DNA of 64,000 nucleotides from Bryobacterales bacterium (GCA_020851555.1 JADZCM010000050.1:1-64000); one strand, 5' to 3'. Shown: positions 17,795-25,900, counted from the first letter of the stretch. A program made the numbers and translations. The notes: generated by a model not told the origin, from the sequence alone.

Positions 17795-19165
17795 CTAGCC
17801 GGACACTGCCGGAGCAGGCTCGCCGAAGAACTCGTCGTGGAGCGCGCCGACCACCTTCGGCAGGTCCTGTTCCGCGACCACAAAAGTCAGGTTAAGCCGC
17901 GAGGCGCCCTGGGAGATCATGCGGATGTTCGCTCCGCCGGTGGCCCCGAAAGCGCGGGCGGCGACGCCCGGCGTGTGCCGTATGTTCTCGCCCACCAGGC
18001 ACACGATGGCCTGGTTCTCTTCCGTGTCCACTTCGGCGAACTCCCGCAACTCCCGGCAAATAACCGCCAGCCTGGCGGTGTTGTCAATCGTCATGGAAAC
18101 GCTGACCTCGCTCGTGGACACCACGTCTACCGGCGTCTGGTGCCGGTCGAAGACCTCGAAGATCCGCTTCAAGAAACCGTGCGCCATCAACATGCGCGTG
18201 GAATGGATGTTGACGACCGTGATCCGGTGTTTGCAGGCGATCGACTTGATGACGTTGGCGCAGGAGGTGGTCTCGGCCGTGATGCGCGTTCCGGCGGCTT
18301 CCGGACGCTTCGAGTTCAGGATGAGCACCGGGATGTTCTTCTCGACGGCCGGCAGGACGGTGGCGGGGTGCAGTACTTTCGCCCCGAAGTACGCCAGTTC
18401 CGCGGCCTCCGCGAAGGAGATCGCCTCGACCCTGTGGCCTCCGGGAAAAACCGTGGGGTCCGCGGAAAGCATCCCGTCCACGTCGGTCCAGATCTGGATT
18501 TCCTTCGCGCCGATGCCGGCCCCCACCAGGGCTGCGCTGTAGTCGGAGCCGCCGCGGCCGAGCGTGGAAGTCACTCCCCGCTCGGTGGAGCCGATGAAGC
18601 CGCCCATGACCACCACCTTCTCCCTGGCCAGCGGCGCCACCACGTCGGCCAGCAGCGCGTAGGTGCGGCTGAGCAGGGGCGCTGCCTGCGTGTGGTGTCC
18701 GTCGGTGATGATCACGTTGCGCGAGTCCACGTGGGCCGTGGGTATCCCCTGCCGGCGGAACGCCAGCGCGACGATGGCGCTGGAGAGGCGCTCGCCGTAG
18801 CTGGAGATGGCGTCCACGGAGCGCGGAGAAAGCTCGCCCACCAGTCCCAGCCCCTTGACCAGTTCGCCCAGCTCCTGAAAATGCTCCTCTATGATCCCGC
18901 GCACCGCGGGCCGGTCCTGCTCCAGAACGGCAGGTTCGGCTTCGCGCAGGTGGAAGGAGCGAAGGTCTTCCAGTTGAGCCAGGGCCGCGCTGCGGCGTCC
19001 GGCGGCCGCGTCGGCGGCGATAGACAGCAGCTTATTGGTGGTCTTCCCCATGGCGGAGACGACCACCGCCGGGCGCCGGTCGAGCCGCGCCTTCACGATG
19101 GAGGCAACCCGTTCCAGAGCGGCCGCCGATTCCACCGACGTTCCGCCGAATTTCATCACGATCAT
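17795..19165 (-). CDS. lysC: aspartate kinase with C-terminal ACT domains
   Basis: The start is set at 19165 (MIVMKFGGTSV); upstream codons of the open frame run into asd. The 456-residue monofunctional kinase phosphorylates aspartate, the first step of lysine, threonine and methionine synthesis. Visible features are KFGGTSVESAAAL, SYGERLSSAIVAL, the GGSDYSAALVGAGIGAKEIQIWTDVDG block and FAEAAELAYFGAKVLHP. The last 150 residues form paired ACT domains (TVVNIHSTRMLMAHGF; ANIRMISQGASRLNLTFVV), so allosteric feedback by lysine and/or threonine is expected. Confidence 0.95.
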   Translation of the reverse strand: MIVMKFGGTSVESAAALERVASIVKARLDRRPAVVVSAMGKTTNKLLSIAADAAAGRRSAALAQLEDLRSFHLREAEPAVLEQDRPAVRGIIEEHFQELGELVKGLGLVGELSPRSVDAISSYGERLSSAIVALAFRRQGIPTAHVDSRNVIITDGHHTQAAPLLSRTYALLADVVAPLAREKVVVMGGFIGSTERGVTSTLGRGGSDYSAALVGAGIGAKEIQIWTDVDGMLSADPTVFPGGHRVEAISFAEAAELAYFGAKVLHPATVLPAVEKNIPVLILNSKRPEAAGTRITAETTSCANVIKSIACKHRITVVNIHSTRMLMAHGFLKRIFEVFDRHQTPVDVVSTSEVSVSMTIDNTARLAVICRELREFAEVDTEENQAIVCLVGENIRHTPGVAARAFGATGGANIRMISQGASRLNLTFVVAEQDLPKVVGALHDEFFGEPAPAVSG

Positions 19166-19197
19166 AAAGACGTCTCCGCGCCGGGCATGTCCGGCGT

Positions 19198-20244
19198 CTA
19201 TACCAGGCCTTCCGACACCAGCAGCTCCGCGTTCAGCACCGCCGCGCCCGCCGCGCCCCGGACTGTGTTGTGCCCCATGGCCACGAACTTGTAGTCGAAG
19301 ACCGGACACGCGCGCAGCCGTCCGGCGAACACCGCCTGCCCGCGCTCCCGTTCCACGTCTTTGCGCGGCTGGGGCCGGTTGGGCTGAGTCATGTAGATCA
19401 CCGGAACAGGGGGCGCGCTCGGGAGCTTGCGCTGCTGCGGCACGCCGGCGAAGCTCCGGAAAGCCTCGAGCAGGTCCGACTCGGCGGGCTTGGAGGAAAA
19501 CTCTACCGATATGGTCGCCGTGTGGCCGTCAACCACGGGGACGCGGTTGCAGTGCGCGCTGACTCGCGCATCCAGGTTCCGCACCCGGCCGTCCTCGAAA
19601 TCGCCCAGGATCTTCTGGGTCTCCTGCTGCATCTTCTCTTCTTCGCCGCCGATGTAGGGGATGACATTCGCCACGATGTCCATGGACGCCACGCCCGGAT
19701 AGCCCGCCCCGGAGATGGCCTGCAACGTGGTCACCACGACGCGGCGAATGCCGAAGGGCTTGAGTGGAGCGAGCCCCATGGTCAGCACAACGGTGGAGCA
19801 GTTCGGGTTGGTTACGATCAACCCCTTCCAGCCGCGCCCGCCGCGCTGGATGGGCGCCAGCCTCAGGTGGTCCGCGTTGACCTCGGGAACCAGCAGCGGC
19901 ACGTCCACATCCATGCGGTGGTTGCGCGAGTTGGACACCACGGCATGACCGGCCTTGGCGAAGGCCTGCTCGATCTCGGTCGCCACGCTGGCGTCGGTGG
20001 CGGAAAACACGATCGGGGGCGCATTGCCGGGCTTGCATTCCTCCACCACCAGGTCCGCCACGCTGGCGGGCGTCTCTCCTCCCAGGTGCCATTGCGCCGC
20101 GTCACGATACTTCTTCCCGGCCGACCTGTCGCTCGCTCCCAACCATGTCAGGTCGAACCACGGATGATTCTGAAGAAACCTGACAAAGTGCTGGCCCACC
20201 ATGCCGGTGGCGCCCAGGATTCCTACTTGGATTTTTCGTTGCAT
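19198..20244 (-). CDS. asd: aspartate-semialdehyde dehydrogenase
   Basis: A 348-residue NADPH-dependent enzyme with N-terminal VGILGATGMVGQHF, VVSNSRNHRMD, and the catalytic cysteine C149 in VTNPNCSTVVLT. A histidine in RVSAHCNRVPVVDGH serves as the acid/base. Sequence style (SNSRNHRM, long QRKIQ start) resembles the archaeal/fungal-type Asd rather than the enterobacterial one. It lies 13 bases after the M20 gene and 32 bases before lysC on the minus strand. Product feeds DapA. Confidence 0.95.
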   Translation of the reverse strand: MQRKIQVGILGATGMVGQHFVRFLQNHPWFDLTWLGASDRSAGKKYRDAAQWHLGGETPASVADLVVEECKPGNAPPIVFSATDASVATEIEQAFAKAGHAVVSNSRNHRMDVDVPLLVPEVNADHLRLAPIQRGGRGWKGLIVTNPNCSTVVLTMGLAPLKPFGIRRVVVTTLQAISGAGYPGVASMDIVANVIPYIGGEEEKMQQETQKILGDFEDGRVRNLDARVSAHCNRVPVVDGHTATISVEFSSKPAESDLLEAFRSFAGVPQQRKLPSAPPVPVIYMTQPNRPQPRKDVERERGQAVFAGRLRACPVFDYKFVAMGHNTVRGAAGAAVLNAELLVSEGLV

Positions 20245-20257
20245 TATTTGTCCTTCG

Positions 20258-21271
20258 CTAAGTGGCGAGTAACTGCTTCACCATGCCCTTGTAGATCTGG
20301 ACGGCTTCGGCGAGCTGCCGCTTCGGCGCGTGTTCCTCCAGGGTGTGGGCCACGTGGATCGAGCCCGGCCCCAGCAGGAAAGGCTTGCCCCAAACTCCGC
20401 CGAACGCGGGGATGTCCGAAGTGTAGGCCACCACCGTGGTGGGGATGCCCGGCAGGCTGTCCAGCCGCACCGCGGGAATGCACAGGACCTCTTGCGCCTC
20501 CGCGCGCCCGGCCACCGTCCGGATCACGGCCCGCCGCACGGGCTCCGGGTCCCCCACCAGGCGGATCATGACCTCGGCGGAAGCACGGTCGGGAACTACG
20601 TTCGACGCCCGTCCTCCGGAGACCGTGCCGATATTCAGCGTCCCCGGCCCCAGCAGCGGGTCTACGGGCTGCTGCATCGCCCGCAGGTCCTGCAACACAT
20701 CCAGCAGCTTGTCGATGGCGGATTCGCCCAACTCGGGGTAGGCGGAGTGCGCCATCTTGCCTCGGGCTGCGATCTCATAGCGCAGAGCGCCTTTGGAGCC
20801 CAGGGCAAGCTGGTTCCCGCTCGGTTCGCCGTTGATCAGGAAGCGGGAGCCGCGCGGCCGCCGGGCGGCCTCCCGGGCGCCGGCGCTGTTCTTCTCTTCG
20901 CCCACCACGAACAGCAGCCCGAAGTCCCTCACGCCTTCCTCAAGCAACTCCGCAGCGGCGCAGACCATGGAGGCGAGGATGCCCTTGGCGTCGCAGGCGC
21001 CGCGCCCCCAGATGCGGTCCTCGTCCTCCCGGGAAGGGATATGCGGCGGCACCGTATCGATGTGCGTGGACAGGGTCACGGCCGGATTGCCCCAATGCGC
21101 GAAGACGTTGAAACGGCTGGGCTCGACCTCCATCCTCTCGGCCTGGCCCTGGTGGCGTCCGGCGAGCTCCGCGAGATGCGTGAACAGGAATTCGCCGGCT
21201 TCCTTCTCGTTGCCGGTGATCGATTCGATGTCGATCAGCCTTCGCGTCAGCTCAAACAGGTCCATAACCAT
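20258..21271 (-). CDS. M20-family metallo-deacylase (ArgE/DapE/LysK-like)
   Basis: A 337-residue di-zinc amidohydrolase; ATG codons at 21271 and 21265 are both possible. Metal and catalytic motifs are LSTHIDTVPP, WGRGACDAKG and the general base in VVGEEKNSAG, with a dimerisation domain around ARGKMAHSAYPELGES and a final HVAHTLEEH. It is first in the minus-strand asd-lysC-dapB-dapA operon. With DapL nearby, a succinyl-DAP desuccinylase is not strictly needed, so ArgE/LysK-type deacylation or another acyl-amino-acid role is open. Confidence 0.85.
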   Translation of the reverse strand: MVMDLFELTRRLIDIESITGNEKEAGEFLFTHLAELAGRHQGQAERMEVEPSRFNVFAHWGNPAVTLSTHIDTVPPHIPSREDEDRIWGRGACDAKGILASMVCAAAELLEEGVRDFGLLFVVGEEKNSAGAREAARRPRGSRFLINGEPSGNQLALGSKGALRYEIAARGKMAHSAYPELGESAIDKLLDVLQDLRAMQQPVDPLLGPGTLNIGTVSGGRASNVVPDRASAEVMIRLVGDPEPVRRAVIRTVAGRAEAQEVLCIPAVRLDSLPGIPTTVVAYTSDIPAFGGVWGKPFLLGPGSIHVAHTLEEHAPKRQLAEAVQIYKGMVKQLLAT

Positions 21272-21577
21272 CCAGTCTGCGGGTAGAGGCTAACGGAAGG
21301 GAGGAACCGCGGAGGCGTGCGGCCGGCGTTTCTTCGCTTCTCGATAGCGCTCCATCCACCCCGGCGGTGGATGACAGTGGGCAGGCGTTATCCTGACCCC
21401 CCAGCCGCCGCCGGAGATCGCTTCCGGGACGGCTTCGGCGGACTTACTTCAGGCCCCTTTCACCGGGCGTCCGGAGCAGCCCGGAAACGCGCGCCCCGCT
21501 ACTCATGACCTCCGCGCCTCTACCAAGAGAGGCCTTCAGGATATCGAAGGAACCGAATGGATGTCAAATTCCAGTCT
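21272..21577. other. non-coding region between the lysine operon and the insertion sequence
   Basis: About 300 bases with no convincing coding frame. The only structure seen is a perfect inverted repeat at 21353-21373. A lysine riboswitch was looked for upstream of the M20 gene and not recognised. Confidence 0.4.
21353..21373. repeat. perfect 8-bp inverted repeat upstream of the lysine operon
   Basis: CATCCACC (21353-21360), a 5-base loop, then GGTGGATG (21366-21373). It lies about 80 bases upstream of the M20 start. It could be an operator or an RNA hairpin; no U-tract follows on either strand. Confidence 0.4.
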
Positions 21578-21579
21578 TG

Positions 21580-21637
21580 TCTCATACAAGATGAGCCTGA
21601 AGCGAGGATGCGTTTCTCACACAAGATGAGCCTGAAG
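21580..21637 (+). repeat. tandem 23-bp direct repeats at IS left end
   Basis: Copy 1 occupies 21580-21602 and copy 2 occupies 21615-21637, with a 35-base period and one mismatch (TCTCATAC versus TCTCACAC). They are likely transposase-binding sites in the terminal region. Confidence 0.7.
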
Positions 21638-21659
21638 GCGGGATCAGCCATGCTGGGGA

Positions 21660-22901
21660 TTGACCGTCAGAGTGCAGCAGGGAGAAGGGTTGAGCCTGGA
21701 GCAGATCCGGGCGCTATTGAAGGCCGGCCATGAGCTTCGATTCCAAGGGCAGCGCCGGGAAGAGGTCTACGCTTGGGTGGATCGGACTTTGAGGCGGCAG
21801 CGCTACCAGGAACTGGGCCGGGCGGCGCGCGGGGTGGTGCGCTTGTACGTGGCGAAGATGACCGGATTGAGCCGGGCCCAGGTGACGCGGCGGATCAGCC
21901 AGTATTTGCGCGGGCAGCCGGTGAAGCCGAAGCTCTATCGGCGGCGCCGGTTTGCGAGCCAGTATACGGCGGCCGGCGCCGAATTGCTGGCGCGGGTGGA
22001 CGAGGGGCACGAGACGCTCAGCAGGCCGGCCACGCAGAAGATACTGCAACGGGAGTGCTACGACTTTGGCGGCCAGCGCTACCAGCGCTTGGCGCGCATT
22101 TCGGTGGCTCACCTGTACCGTTTGCGGCAGAGTCGGAGCTACCGCCAGCAGCGCGTGCGCTACCGGAAAACCCGGCCGACGGCGGTGGCCATCGGCGAGC
22201 GGCGCCGGCCGGAGCCGCAAGGCCGACCGGGGTTTCTGCGGGTGGACACGGTGCATCAGGGCGATCGGGATGGGGAGAAGGGGCTCTATCACATCAACGC
22301 CGTGGACGAGGTGACGCAGTGGCAGATCGTGGGAGCCACCGCGCACATCAGCGAAGCCTGGCTAGAACCGGTGCTGGCGGCCCTGCTGGAGCAGTTCCCG
22401 TTTCAGCTGCGGGGTTTTCATTCCGGCAATGGCAGCGAGTTCATCAACCAGACGGTGGCCCGGCTGCGGAACAAACTGCTGGTGGAGCAGACCAAGTCGC
22501 GGCCGCGGCACTCCAACGACAACGGCCTGGTGGAAGGCAAGAATGGGGCGGTGATCCGGAAGCACATCGGCTATGGGCACATCGCTGCGGAGCAGGCCGA
22601 AGCGTTGCAGACATTCTACCGGGAGCATTTCAACCCCGACCTGAATTTCCACCGGCCCTGCGGCCAGCCCGAGATCCGTACGGATGGCAAGGGCAAACAG
22701 AGGCGCGTCTACCCGTGGTACGCCACCCCCTGGGAGATGCTGCGGCGGTTGCCGGGAGTGTCCGGTTACCTCAAAGAGGGCGTAACGATCCACGCTCTGG
22801 AGGCTCAGGCGCGGGCCCAAAGCGATACGCAGGCGGCGGTGGCGATGCAGAGGGCCAAGCACGCACTGTTGGCCAAGATCTACCGGAGAAAGACGGCTTG
22901 A
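21660..22901 (+). CDS. integrase-core (rve) transposase, probably catalytically dead
   Basis: A 413-residue transposase with an N-terminal helix-turn-helix region (KMTGLSRAQVTRRISQY) and a DDE integrase core. D196 lies in LRVDTVHQGD and E292 in DNGLVEGKNG. The second acidic residue, expected in the block HSDNGSEF, is G256 (GGC at 22425-22427; a single A-to-G change from GAC). D196-G256-E292 keeps the exact DD(35)E spacing. The annotated TTG start is weak; GTG at 21672 is an alternative. It resembles IS families whose members lack a second ORF (ISNCY/IS481-like). Probably inactive, but it could still bind its ends. Confidence 0.85.
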   Translation: MTVRVQQGEGLSLEQIRALLKAGHELRFQGQRREEVYAWVDRTLRRQRYQELGRAARGVVRLYVAKMTGLSRAQVTRRISQYLRGQPVKPKLYRRRRFASQYTAAGAELLARVDEGHETLSRPATQKILQRECYDFGGQRYQRLARISVAHLYRLRQSRSYRQQRVRYRKTRPTAVAIGERRRPEPQGRPGFLRVDTVHQGDRDGEKGLYHINAVDEVTQWQIVGATAHISEAWLEPVLAALLEQFPFQLRGFHSGNGSEFINQTVARLRNKLLVEQTKSRPRHSNDNGLVEGKNGAVIRKHIGYGHIAAEQAEALQTFYREHFNPDLNFHRPCGQPEIRTDGKGKQRRVYPWYATPWEMLRRLPGVSGYLKEGVTIHALEAQARAQSDTQAAVAMQRAKHALLAKIYRRKTA

Positions 22902-22905
22902 AGCA

Positions 22906-23011
22906 GGCTGTGGAAATGCCGGGCGGTGGAAGCCGTGGAAAACCGCCAGCGGTTTCCCACCACTCCCACCGCCCTTGGAAATCGCTGCGCGATTCCCACA
23001 TTGCCACAGCC
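22906..23011. repeat. multi-arm (cloverleaf-like) palindrome downstream of the transposase
   Basis: Outer stem: 22906-22918 pairs with 22999-23011 (12 of 13 bases). Inside it, GGGCGGTGG (22921-22929) pairs perfectly with 22966-22974. That stem encloses a third arm, 22935-22946 with 22949-22960 (11 of 12). A separate arm pairs 22977-22985 with 22989-22996 with one bulged A. All arms reuse a GTGGAAA/TTTCCCAC word. This could fold as RNA or as single-stranded DNA; function unknown. Confidence 0.75.
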
Positions 23012-23079
23012 ACGACGACTCCGATCCCTTTCTCCGAACTTCAAAACCAAGGGAGACTCAGCTCAGGCTGGACCCGCTC

Positions 23080-23103
23080 CTCCAGGCTCATCCTTCGAGG
23101 AGA
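23080..23103 (-). repeat. degenerate right terminal repeat of the IS
   Basis: The sequence has a 10-base perfect match (CAGGCTCATC, 23083-23092) to the inverted left repeat, then a diverged segment with one extra base ending GAGA. It marks the probable right end of the element. Confidence 0.5.
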
Positions 23104-23331
23104 ATATGCTATTCCATGGACGGTCCGGTGCACGCGACGGAAATCTGACCTGAGGCGATTCTCGGGCAAGAACCCATTCATCTGACGGCGCTTCCGAGAC
23201 TGGGACGGGCGCCGGGTGAGGCCGGGCATTCGGCCCGCGGCCGGCCGGAACCGCCGCCCGGTTGTCTGCGGGCGTGCGCCGTGCTAACTTCAGACTCGGA
23301 CAAGAACATCTCGAAAGCGAGGATAGGGCCG

Positions 23332-24135
23332 ATGAATCGCAACGTCTACATCATTTGTTTGCTCGTCCTGATTCTGGCCGCATTGAGCGGCTGTTCCAGC
23401 ACCCCGCCCGCCAAGGAGAAGAAGGGAGCAGCCGCCGTGCCGGACAAGATCCAGGGGAAGGCTCAGGTATTGAAGCCGGCGAATGCAACCGATGCCGCCA
23501 TGAACGCCGGCGGCGAATCCGTCTACATCTGGGAAGGCGTGCGCCGCTACCGCCTGTACCTCCGGGAGCCTGCCGAGGTGGCCCACGGGAAGGAGTATGC
23601 CGTTGAAGGGGTGAACGCGCAGAAGCTGATTGACGAGATAGGCGACCCGGACCAGGGAAAGAACGGCTATCCTCTCCTGTCAAGCTGTGAGCGGGTCATT
23701 AAGACCGCCTGGACCGGCCTGGGGTTCTATGAGGCCGACGAGAAGGCCTCGGTTTTGCGCCAGGCTGTGAGCCGCTATCCCGCCCGGCCGGTATTCCTGG
23801 TCTCCAAGATCTCGCCCGTTACCCCCAAGGAGGGCGCGGAGAAGAAGGAGGCGGAGAAGGAAGCTCCGGAGGTCACTGTTGCGGCGGACAGGCAGAGCGC
23901 TCTCCTGATTGAAGGCCCGACGGCGCAGACTGCGCCTCTTTGGGCGCCCGCCGGCGGGACGGCGCGCTGCAAGGTCCTCATCAGCACGTACGGAGAGATC
24001 TCGGAATTGCAGACCGGCGTACAGCTCTGCGAGGCCGTGCCGTGGTCTCAGTTCCGTTACAAGCCCACGGTTCAGGGCGGCCGTCCCGTGAACGTGAAGA
24101 CCGAGGTGACCGTGACTTTTGAGCCGCGCAAGTAG
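23332..24135 (+). CDS. lipoprotein with TonB-C-like C-terminal domain
   Basis: The start is set at the ATG 23332 because it gives a classic lipoprotein leader: MNRNVY, a hydrophobic core and the lipobox LSGC. The 267-residue product has a middle region of no recognised family with a charged stretch KEGAEKKEAEKEAPE. Its last 70 residues (ARCKVLISTYGEISELQ, WSQFRYKPTVQGGRPVNV, TVTFEPR) resemble the TonB C-terminal fold that appears in many stand-alone Acidobacterial proteins. It has no TonB transmembrane anchor, so it is not a normal energy transducer. Role unknown. Confidence 0.7.
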   Translation: MNRNVYIICLLVLILAALSGCSSTPPAKEKKGAAAVPDKIQGKAQVLKPANATDAAMNAGGESVYIWEGVRRYRLYLREPAEVAHGKEYAVEGVNAQKLIDEIGDPDQGKNGYPLLSSCERVIKTAWTGLGFYEADEKASVLRQAVSRYPARPVFLVSKISPVTPKEGAEKKEAEKEAPEVTVAADRQSALLIEGPTAQTAPLWAPAGGTARCKVLISTYGEISELQTGVQLCEAVPWSQFRYKPTVQGGRPVNVKTEVTVTFEPRK

Positions 24136-24165
24136 CGGCCCGGAGGCGTGCAGGCGGCCGGCCTG

Positions 24166-25059
24166 TCACTCCCCCGCCGGCGGCTCATGCCGGCCGGCGA
24201 TCCCGCCCGGCCACTGGCGGCGGACGCCGGCATGGCTGACGATTTCCCGCCACCGCGCGTTGAAGCGTTCTGCGATATCCTGACGGGCGAGCAGCACGGG
24301 CCCCAGACCGAGCTGCTCGTGGGGGAGCCGGGAACCGGCCTGCGAAGACAGCCGTTGTTCGATTTCGGGCCAGTGATCGGTCAGGCCCCCCGGGTCCAGC
24401 AGCACCACGCGATCGCCCGCCACCCCGAAGTTCTTGAGGTGCGCATCCACCGAGAACAGGCCACGCTGCCAGCCGGCCTGCCGCAGCGCAAGGAAGCGCT
24501 CCAGCCAGGTCTCGACTTGCTCGTAGCGGTTCTGCGCCGCCAGTTCCACCAGCCGGTGGTATAAGGTGTCCTCCACCCGCTCGACGGCCTCGCTCACCGT
24601 GAGCCAGCCCGGCCAGCCGCCCACTCGCACGCGTACCGGAGGAAAAGTCACGCGCTCGGGGACAAGCGGCGTCCCCGCCAGGTGGGTCTGAGCCAGACGC
24701 TCGCCGCGCACGTCGCGGGCGTGGTACACGCGCCACATCTCCCCGGCGTGCGTCATCATCCACAAGCTGCGGGGAATTACCAGAACGAAAGCCCGCACCA
24801 CCACCCGCAGCAGGCCAATCCACCTTGAAGGGTGGCGCAGCAGCGGCTCGCCCAGGCGGGCGGGAAGAGCCCGTGCCACGCGGCTCAGGACCTTCCAGAT
24901 CACGATCAGGGCGAGGATGTCGGCTGCGGACCGCTCCCGCTTGACCACCCAGTGCTCCGAAGCGTAGATGACCTTCCCGGCGCCCTCGCCCAGCCGGCGC
25001 AGCGTGCCGCGGGTCAGCTCAACGGGGGCATGCAGCAGTACGTGGGATTGGGAAGACAT
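24166..25059 (-). CDS. protein with kinase-like (APH/WaaP-type) motifs
   Basis: A 297-residue protein. Its start is one base after the stop of the upstream frame ending at 25061, so the two were probably translationally coupled. The segment SVDAHLKNFGV followed by VVLLDPGGLTDHWPE resembles the catalytic HxxxxN and metal-binding D-x-G motifs of protein-kinase-like phosphotransferases such as WaaP/Kdo kinases. An N-terminal VIYASEHWVVKRERSAAD could hold the ATP-binding lysine. A hydrophobic stretch around residues 80-105 may be membrane-associated. No closer family recognised; substrate unknown. Confidence 0.6.
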   Translation of the reverse strand: MSSQSHVLLHAPVELTRGTLRRLGEGAGKVIYASEHWVVKRERSAADILALIVIWKVLSRVARALPARLGEPLLRHPSRWIGLLRVVVRAFVLVIPRSLWMMTHAGEMWRVYHARDVRGERLAQTHLAGTPLVPERVTFPPVRVRVGGWPGWLTVSEAVERVEDTLYHRLVELAAQNRYEQVETWLERFLALRQAGWQRGLFSVDAHLKNFGVAGDRVVLLDPGGLTDHWPEIEQRLSSQAGSRLPHEQLGLGPVLLARQDIAERFNARWREIVSHAGVRRQWPGGIAGRHEPPAGE

Positions 25060-25060
25060 C

Positions 25061-25851
25061 TCAGGGAATCAGCATTACGCAGCCCGCGTCCGGGCCCACC
25101 CTGTGCCGCAGCATGCCGGCGGAATAGAGGCTGAAGGCCGACAGATCCGGCGCGCCGCCGGCGTCCGGGTTCCCGGCCTCGATTGCGCATTGGGCGAAGG
25201 CGGGCAGCATACGGAACTTCCGGATGGTCTGTATGATTTCTTATGATGCCGCAAAACGGCGGAAGTTGCCGGGTAGCGCCAGCAGGGCTCGCCCGTGAGC
25301 GCCCTCCCCTGGCGGCAAACGCAGTCCAGCGCCGCAAAGGGCCCGGGGCTCGCCTCGACGAAACGGCGGAGATCGTCGTAGCTGGCCACCGCGTGCTCCA
25401 CCCGGATGGACTTGTTCACCGGCGTCGTCCGCATCTGCGGCGTCGGCAGGGTGAGGACCGCCTCCCCGAATCCCTCGGCCATGTAAGCGCGCACGTCACG
25501 CTCCAGCTCCGGCGTCAGGCGGTTGACCTGGTACTCGTACATCCCGACCACCAGCGGGGCCTTCCCGTAACGGGCGCCGCGCCGGCCCGCCGCGCCTTGG
25601 ATAATGCCCTTGGCCGCCATGCGCTCCAGGGCTTCGCTCAATTGCTCCCGGCTCATCTGAAGCCGCACCCGCCGGTGGATGATGTGCACGGGCTCGGGAA
25701 TCGCGTTCAAGGACAGCGCCGGCCGCGCTTCTTCCGGCGTGAACAAGCGCTTCAAGATGCGGATTTCCACGCCCGATTCGGTGGCCGGCAGAGGCGCCGG
25801 CATGCGGTCCAGGCGCCGCCGCAGTTCGCAGTAGATTGTGTCATCCTCTAT
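25061..25851 (-). pseudogene. degraded iron-sulfur (4Fe-4S ferredoxin-like) protein gene
   Basis: From 25851 the frame reads EDDTIYCELRRRLDRMPAPLPATES, then RILKRLFTPEEA, YGKAPLVVGMYEYQVNRLT, TPVNKSIRVEH and the cysteine block DCVCRQGRALTGEPC, as in a family of 4Fe-4S proteins. Two defects are visible. The codon following a perfect AAGGAG (25859-25864) by seven bases is ATA, not ATG. After GEPC the frame loses coding character; a GC3-rich tail (QTIRKFRMLPAFAQ to VMLIP, stop at 25061) continues in another frame. The distal ferredoxin cysteines are absent, so an internal deletion or frameshift is likely. An ORF from the ATG at 25803 could still be made. Confidence 0.55.
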
Positions 25852-25900
25852 GGGGCCGCTCCTTCCTGCGGCGATTCTACCTCCGCCGGCGGCCGGATGG

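Larger units (their letters stand above)
21578..23103 (+). mobile_element. insertion sequence with DD(35)E transposase and imperfect terminal repeats
   Basis: The left end carries two direct copies of a 23-bp sequence (21580-21602 and 21615-21637; core ACAAGATGAGCCTGAAG). At the right, 23080-23103 contains CAGGCTCATC followed by GAGGAGA, an imperfect inverted copy of the same sequence. The element encloses one transposase gene and a multi-arm palindrome. Boundaries are approximate, and no target-site duplication could be recognised. The transposase lacks a catalytic residue and the right end is degenerate, so the element looks immobile. Confidence 0.65.

Noticed and set aside
16994-19294. 766-codon plus-strand frame across dapB and lysC
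   Set aside because: Antisense shadow of conserved lysine genes with unambiguous catalytic motifs.
21272-21400. possible lysine riboswitch before the M20-asd-lysC-dapB-dapA operon
   Set aside because: No conserved L-box core or antiterminator/terminator pair could be recognised on the minus strand.
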